Below, one piece after another: positions 60,023-64,000 of a stretch of 64,000 nt of DNA. The DNA is from Paenibacillus koleovorans NBRC 103111. GTDB taxonomy: Bacteria; Bacillota; Bacilli; Paenibacillales; NBRC-103111. The notes under the pieces were generated by a model. It was not told where the DNA came from, did no database searches, and saw only the letters and a list, made by a program, of their open reading frames with translations. The DNA lies in the NCBI RefSeq assembly GCF_004000845.1, contig NZ_BIMA01000012.1, positions 1 through 64,000 of the forward strand, given 5' to 3'. Position numbers and translations under genes: made by a program. Every line of letters begins with the position of its first letter. The stretch's first letter is position 1.

Positions 60023-60205
60023 ATGTCAAACAAATACAACAACAGCACCCACGATGCCCAGCCGGACGACAAGCAGACGCCGCAGACGAACTCGATCGGC
60101 GAGCTGCGCAACGGGCGGAAGAGCGTGATCAAGAATTCCAATCCGACGGGCGACAGCACGCAGAACGAGTACTTGAACCATGTGGAGCACTCCCAGAACG
60201 AATAG
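60023..60205 (+). CDS. small hydrophilic protein
   Basis: A 60-residue protein rich in Asn, Asp, Gln and Ser (MSNKYNNSTHDAQPDDKQTP ...). AAAGGAG is eight bases before the ATG at 60023; an earlier in-frame ATG at 59954 lacks a site. No hydrophobic core, so probably unstructured. Such peptides are common in spore formers. A strong hairpin follows. Confidence 0.55.
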   Translation: MSNKYNNSTHDAQPDDKQTPQTNSIGELRNGRKSVIKNSNPTGDSTQNEYLNHVEHSQNE

Positions 60206-60219
60206 CATATCCAGCTCAG

Positions 60220-60257
60220 AACGGCCCGCCGGTGCATGCAACCGGCGGGCCGTTTGG
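60220..60257. terminator. 14-bp perfect hairpin
   Basis: AACGGCCCGCCGGT / ACCGGCGGGCCGTT, seven-base loop, then TGGGGTT. Very stable and T-poor; ends the small gene on the + strand and may serve the convergent serpin gene. Confidence 0.75.
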
Positions 60258-60283
60258 GGTTAGTGAAGGTAAATCAATCAAAT

Positions 60284-61600
60284 TTATGGTCCCACAGGAT
60301 CGTACACCGCGCCGACGAACAGCACCGTTCCGGTAGTCCGCTCCTCGATCGCGACGAGGAACGGGCGATTCAGCTCCATGCGGAACGGAGCGTCCGGGTT
60401 GACCTGTGCCGATCCGGCTAAGAGTTCGATAACGGTAACCGCCGCCGCCTCGCTGCCGGTCTCGTCGACGTTCAGATACGTCTTCTGCTTGACCTTCGAG
60501 ACGAAAGCTTCCACCGGCGGCTGAGCCATAGCCCCGAACTCCGCCTGGCCTTCCTTGAACGCCTTCTGCATGCCCAGCGCCTGAAGCGCATCGTTCAGAC
60601 CCGCCTCGTACTCCAGCTTGAACCGCGGCAGCAATACTTCGCCGGGCTTCGACTGAAGCGCCGCTTTCATCCGCTCCCATTCGCCTCCCGCCAGCTTCTT
60701 GCCAAGCGCCGCCGGACCGACGCCTTCGTCCGGCAGCAGCAGCACCATGCCGTAGTTTCCGCCGCCGTAGGGAAGCCGAACGGCTTGATAGCCATCCTGT
60801 TTGGCATACAGGTACGAGCCGCCGCGGCGCATGAACGGAGCTTGCTTCTCCTTGGCGTCCTCCAGCCGAAACGGCTTCTCCATCGTCGCTGCAGCTTGGA
60901 AAGGCGTCGTCCAGGACCCTTTGAAGTAGACGGCATTGATCAGGAACATAATGGTGTCCGAGTTAATCGGGTTGTCTACGATGGTTTTGATTTTGCCGCG
61001 AGTTTCGTCGCTCACCCAGAGGTTGATCGTATCCGCGGCCTTTGGGCTGGCGAAATCGAGGACGGTTGTTCGGGCCTTGTAGTAGTCCAAATTCGTTTTC
61101 AGAAATGCATCGTGGAACACGATCCCTTTGCGCGCCCAGAGCGAATTCGCCACCGAAACCTCTACCTTGTCGTCCGCATGAAGCAGCACATCGCGCAGTA
61201 TGTCAGCCCCGCGGTTCGCCTCGTCAGCCGACCGGTCCTGGACGTGCAGCAACTTGGCGATTTCGTCTCGCGTCGAGCCGACCGCTCCGTTCATCAGCAT
61301 CGACAGGGCGAACGCGGCGCTGGACGGGGATATAAACACATTCCCCTGTTTGCCGTTTTCCTCCAGCTTTCCAAGCAACTCGAAGCCGAACGCGTTGTAG
61401 CCTTGAACGAGCTGTCGATCCACGTCCGCCGCTGCGTAGCGCGCCTGGCTTTTCTTGTCTTTCCCGTTTTGTCCCGGCACAATGCCGCACCCCCCGACTA
61501 CTGCTGCGATCAGCAATCCTGCCAGCCCTGTTTTCCACAAGGAATGACTCGTTCTCACCCTCGCTCCCGTTTCCATCCCTGTTCTCGAAATCACCCGCAT
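60284..61600 (-). CDS. serpin lipoprotein (serine protease inhibitor)
   Basis: A 438-residue serpin. ATG 61600 follows TTAGGGGGTT. The lipoprotein signal TGLAGLLIAAVVGGC ends in the lipobox, so it is anchored outside the membrane. Serpin motifs: NVFISPSSAAFALSMLMNGA, VANSLWARKG, FLINAVYFKGSWTTPF (breach/shutter), and a reactive-centre hinge VDETGSEAAAVTV followed by IELLAGSA and FRMELNRPFLVAIEERTTGT. The hinge is rich in small residues, as required for insertion, so it should be inhibitory. It traps proteases near the cell surface. Bacterial serpins are uncommon. Confidence 0.93.
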   Translation of the reverse strand: MRVISRTGMETGARVRTSHSLWKTGLAGLLIAAVVGGCGIVPGQNGKDKKSQARYAAADVDRQLVQGYNAFGFELLGKLEENGKQGNVFISPSSAAFALSMLMNGAVGSTRDEIAKLLHVQDRSADEANRGADILRDVLLHADDKVEVSVANSLWARKGIVFHDAFLKTNLDYYKARTTVLDFASPKAADTINLWVSDETRGKIKTIVDNPINSDTIMFLINAVYFKGSWTTPFQAAATMEKPFRLEDAKEKQAPFMRRGGSYLYAKQDGYQAVRLPYGGGNYGMVLLLPDEGVGPAALGKKLAGGEWERMKAALQSKPGEVLLPRFKLEYEAGLNDALQALGMQKAFKEGQAEFGAMAQPPVEAFVSKVKQKTYLNVDETGSEAAAVTVIELLAGSAQVNPDAPFRMELNRPFLVAIEERTTGTVLFVGAVYDPVGP

Positions 61601-61696
61601 GCCCAAAACCCCCTAATCGGCCCTTTGCAGGCACAGACGAGGGGGCGGCTTCTAATGTTGCAAGTAGTTGCCGTTCGGGAAGCTCCGTCCAAAAAT

Positions 61697-61972
61697 TTAT
61701 TTGTCTCCGCGGTCGATATGGCCTCTCGGGGAGTCATGCTTCGTATGCTCCGGCACAAGCCGATTCATATGCGGATGCTCGGTTTCGCTCGTAGTCGTAT
61801 CTACCTCGTACCGGACCAGCTGCCATGCGGTTTCGCCCAGCATCGGGTCGTGATCGAACACCTGCCCTTTCGCATAGTACTGCTCCCGTCCCCACTCATT
61901 CGAATATACGCCGGTGATTTCCACAGATTCGCCGGAAATCGGATTCATCGCGCGATCGGAATGTTCACTCAT
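61697..61972 (-). CDS. small acidic protein, unknown
   Basis: A 91-residue protein with AGGAGG seven bases before the ATG. The middle has a small beta-type segment: GVYSNEWGREQYYAKGQVFD, then LGETAWQLVRYEVD. The tail is His-rich (TEHPHMNRLVPEHTKH). It resembles small YjzC-like Bacillales proteins only loosely. Function unknown. Confidence 0.6.
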   Translation of the reverse strand: MSEHSDRAMNPISGESVEITGVYSNEWGREQYYAKGQVFDHDPMLGETAWQLVRYEVDTTTSETEHPHMNRLVPEHTKHDSPRGHIDRGDK

Positions 61973-62143
61973 CGTTTTGCCTCCTTCTTCATCATTCCTT
62001 CTTCATCGTTCATGCCTTTGTTCATGCCAACCTAGTGTGCCCCAATATTTTTGACCCGGAGGAGGAAATTGTTCCTGATTTTCGAATACATATTTGATGT
62101 GAATAGGTATGAAGTCCCAGAAATTGAATCGGAGGCTGCGGGT

Positions 62144-62602
62144 ATGAAATATTTGGTGTTGCTCCATGTGTTGTCGGCTATAATCGGGGTAGGCCCGACG
62201 TTTTTCGGCCATGTGTTGTACCGGAAGAAGCAGACGGCGAATGAGTTGCGAGTGTCGGTGAAGCTGATGGCGATGCTGGAATTTTTCCCGAAAATCGGAG
62301 GTTCGATTGCCGTCTTGAGCGGCCTGCTGCTGTTTTTTCTGAACGACTATTATGGTCCCTTCACACAGGTATGGTTGTTGGGGTCGCTCATCTTGTACAT
62401 CCTGATCCAGATTGTCGTCATCGGCCTCGCCACGCCTCCCGCCAGGAAACTGGCCGCTTGGCTGAGCGATCCCGCGAACAAGAACGTCCAGGACAGCTTG
62501 CCGGAGGAGCCGAAGCTGCTGCTGCATCGGGTGAACGGGCTGTTCTACCTGGCATCCGGCATGGGGACGCTGTTATTTATTTTTATGATTTTGAAGCCGT
62601 AG
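62144..62602 (+). CDS. DUF2269 membrane protein
   Basis: A 152-residue protein; ATG 62144 follows GGAGG, and the longer in-frame form from 62051 lacks support. Four membrane segments: YLVLLHVLSAIIGVGPTFFG, GSIAVLSGLLLFFLN, WLLGSLILYILIQIVVIGL and GLFYLASGMGTLLFIFMIL. The first resembles DUF2269 integral membrane proteins. No function known. Confidence 0.7.
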   Translation: MKYLVLLHVLSAIIGVGPTFFGHVLYRKKQTANELRVSVKLMAMLEFFPKIGGSIAVLSGLLLFFLNDYYGPFTQVWLLGSLILYILIQIVVIGLATPPARKLAAWLSDPANKNVQDSLPEEPKLLLHRVNGLFYLASGMGTLLFIFMILKP

Positions 62603-62633
62603 CTGGAGGACATTGTTCTGAAAAGGGTGCTGG

Positions 62634-62672
62634 AAGCGTCTATCCGCCGAAAGGGGAAGGGCGCTTTTTTTC
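62634..62672 (+). terminator. intrinsic terminator after DUF2269 gene
   Basis: Stem AAGCGTCT / GGGCGCTT (two wobble pairs) with a 17-base loop and a run of six or more T. Confidence 0.7.
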
Positions 62673-62829
62673 GTCTGCTTGACAGGAACCGATTCGCGCA
62701 TGTCGAATTTCTTCTACTAAGAAGTCACTGCACAGGCACAGACGGTATCCCCCGAAAGAACGAAGCTCTTGCGAAATGTATCCCGACAGCACGTTGTCGA
62801 ACGATGGCATGAAGGGAAGGTTGAATGCG

Positions 62830-64000
62830 ATGAAAGTGGGAACATGGGACATTAGAAAATGGCTCCTGCTGGGGCTGCTAATAGTGCTTGGAATCGGAAA
62901 TGCCGCATGGCTGTCGCCTTCCGAGGTTGGGGCGGCGGAAACGTCGGGGGCATCCTCCTCGCTGGTCAAATTCAGCGACACGGACCGGCATTGGGCGCAG
63001 GAAGCGATCGGCTGGGGCGTCGCGAACAAGATTGTCAACGGCTATGAGGACGGGACGTTCCGTCCGGACCGCGTCGTGACGGAGGCGGAGTTCCTCGCGC
63101 TGCTGTTGCGCGCGTTCCCGGTGACGAACTCCGGCTATGCGGAGTCGCTGAGCCCCTGGTACGGCATCTACTTCACGTACGCGGCCGGGCAGAACTGGCC
63201 GGTCGTGCCGGCGCTCGCGAACGAGCCTTACTCCCGGGGCGAGGCCGCGCGCCTAATCGCCGCGACTCAAGCGCAGTCGCTGCCGGTGGACGGCGCGATC
63301 GAGTTCCTGCTGCTGCATGGACTGGCGCAGGGCAAGACAGCGGCCACCGTCGAAGGGTTCGGCAAGTACGATACGCTGACGCGCGCCGAGTCGCTCCAGT
63401 TCATCCGCAACCTGGTGAACAAGAAGCTCACCTTGTCAGCGGCGCCTCCGGGCAATCCCGCGGACAGCGGGCCGCAGGTGTCCTTCGCCGTGCGCGGCGT
63501 GACGATCGGCGACTTCGAGAGCACGGTCGTCAATAAGCTGGGGCAGCCGCAGCGCAAGGATGCGAGCGAATACGGCTTCCAGTGGTACATCTACAATTCG
63601 GATTACGCGAACTACGCCCAGATCGGTATGCAGAACGGCCAAGTGGTGGCGCTGTTCTCGAATGCGGTCAACTGGTCGACCGACACCGGCATTCGCACCG
63701 GCAGCACCGGGACGGAGCTGGCTAACGCCTACGGCGAGCCGATGAAGTACATGACCAAGGGCAACACCCGGTTCAGTATGTCGGACACGGACAAGGAGCC
63801 GACCTACGAGCGTAACGGCAGCTTCGTGACGTTCTTCATCGATCTGCACGACGACAAAAAAGTAACGGCGATGCAGGTGATCGACAAGGGTGTAGAGTAC
63901 AGCAAGCCGGGTTATTACGGCTCGCCCAGCGAGGAGCTGCGGATCGCGTACGAGAAGGAGCTGCTCGACCTCGCGAACGTAGCCCGCGCCCGTGTCGGCA
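62830..64000 (+). CDS. SLH/CAP-domain surface protein, 3' truncated by window edge
   Basis: 390 codons are in the window and no stop is reached. The N-terminus is a signal peptide (WLLLGLLIVLGIGNAAWL). Next come S-layer homology modules: FSDTDRHWAQEAIGWGVANK, IVNGYEDGTFRPDRVVTE, and two shorter ones (about 100-195). Then a CAP-associated domain (VRGVTIGDFESTVVNKLGQP, about 215-350). The final residues LLDLANVARARVG are the start of a CAP (SCP/PR-1) domain. Anchored to the cell-wall polymer by SLH. An SLH-CAP protein fits Paenibacillaceae. ATG 62830 follows GGAAGG. Confidence 0.88.
   Translation, partial: MKVGTWDIRKWLLLGLLIVLGIGNAAWLSPSEVGAAETSGASSSLVKFSDTDRHWAQEAIGWGVANKIVNGYEDGTFRPDRVVTEAEFLALLLRAFPVTNSGYAESLSPWYGIYFTYAAGQNWPVVPALANEPYSRGEAARLIAATQAQSLPVDGAIEFLLLHGLAQGKTAATVEGFGKYDTLTRAESLQFIRNLVNKKLTLSAAPPGNPADSGPQVSFAVRGVTIGDFESTVVNKLGQPQRKDASEYGFQWYIYNSDYANYAQIGMQNGQVVALFSNAVNWSTDTGIRTGSTGTELANAYGEPMKYMTKGNTRFSMSDTDKEPTYERNGSFVTFFIDLHDDKKVTAMQVIDKGVEYSKPGYYGSPSEELRIAYEKELLDLANVARARVG

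Noticed and set aside
62680-62829. Possible c-di-GMP or c-di-AMP riboswitch before the SLH/CAP gene
   Set aside because: A CACTGCACAGGCA segment looks faintly like part of the c-di-GMP-I core, but the other conserved parts and helices are absent.
1-64000. tRNA/rRNA genes, insertion sequences, reverse transcriptase or diversity-generating element
   Set aside because: None seen: no transposase or reverse transcriptase motif in any frame, no clover-leaf with CCA-type end that could be defended by eye.

Overview
The window suggests a GC-rich, spore-forming Gram-positive bacterium of the Paenibacillaceae type (Paenibacillus, Cohnella or a close relative). Evidence for this is the GerA/GerB/GerC germination operon, an LplA/LplB/LplC-like sugar ABC system with an AraC regulator, a DUF3900 protein, a bacterial nitric oxide synthase, an SLH/CAP-domain surface protein, a copper-amine-oxidase-stalk protein, strong AGGAGG ribosome binding sites and many TTG/GTG starts. 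No species name can be read from the sequence.

Positions 1 to about 37,500 are the greater part of a prophage whose left end lies outside the window. Order along the + strand: small early genes (pentapeptide-like protein, zinc finger, HNH/AP2 nuclease); a replication and recombination module (DUF2800 nuclease-like protein, DUF2815 SSB-like protein, family A DNA polymerase, triple-repeat HTH-like protein, short tyrosine recombinase, primase/VapE helicase, an iteron plus AT-rich region that may be the origin, VRR-NUC nuclease, HNH nuclease, and a SNF2 helicase broken exactly in its Walker A motif); a sigma-like late regulator; a promoter with a structured leader; then the packaging and virion genes (TerS, TerL, portal, scaffold, N4-gp56-type capsid, two connector-like proteins, a tail fibre with an SGNH hydrolase, a propeller-like tail protein, ejection proteins). 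The gene set fits a short-tailed (podovirus-like) phage: no tail tube, tape measure or sheath gene is seen. The last virion gene encodes a 1469-residue polyvalent protein with an ADP-ribosyltransferase-like domain and an LPD38-like region. Lysis follows, with a holin that appears to start at ATC and an amidase endolysin. A divergent control region with palindromic operators and a LexA/DinR-type box, several small genes and a small XRE protein complete the element. A host-like 'moron' gene with its own promoter and terminator sits inside the virion cluster.

From about 37,600 to the end the DNA looks like chromosome: a DUF2584-like gene; an Eis-like acetyltransferase; the lplCBA-like transport operon divergent from an araC-type regulator with paired direct repeats; a T-box leader with a divergent second-type seryl-tRNA synthetase; UvsE; FabI with a FapR-like operator; a TauE/SafE permease; an inositol-phosphatase-family enzyme; the ger operon (gerA carries one in-frame UGA); a heterodimeric ABC exporter; DUF3900; NOS; a GNAT enzyme; a serpin lipoprotein; a DUF2269 membrane protein; and the start of an SLH/CAP protein that runs off the window.

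The most unusual items are the ejected ART-LPD38 protein, the SNF2 helicase 4-base insertion, the ATC-start holin, the gerA nonsense codon, the LexA-controlled operator region, the moron, and the structured leader ahead of the packaging genes.
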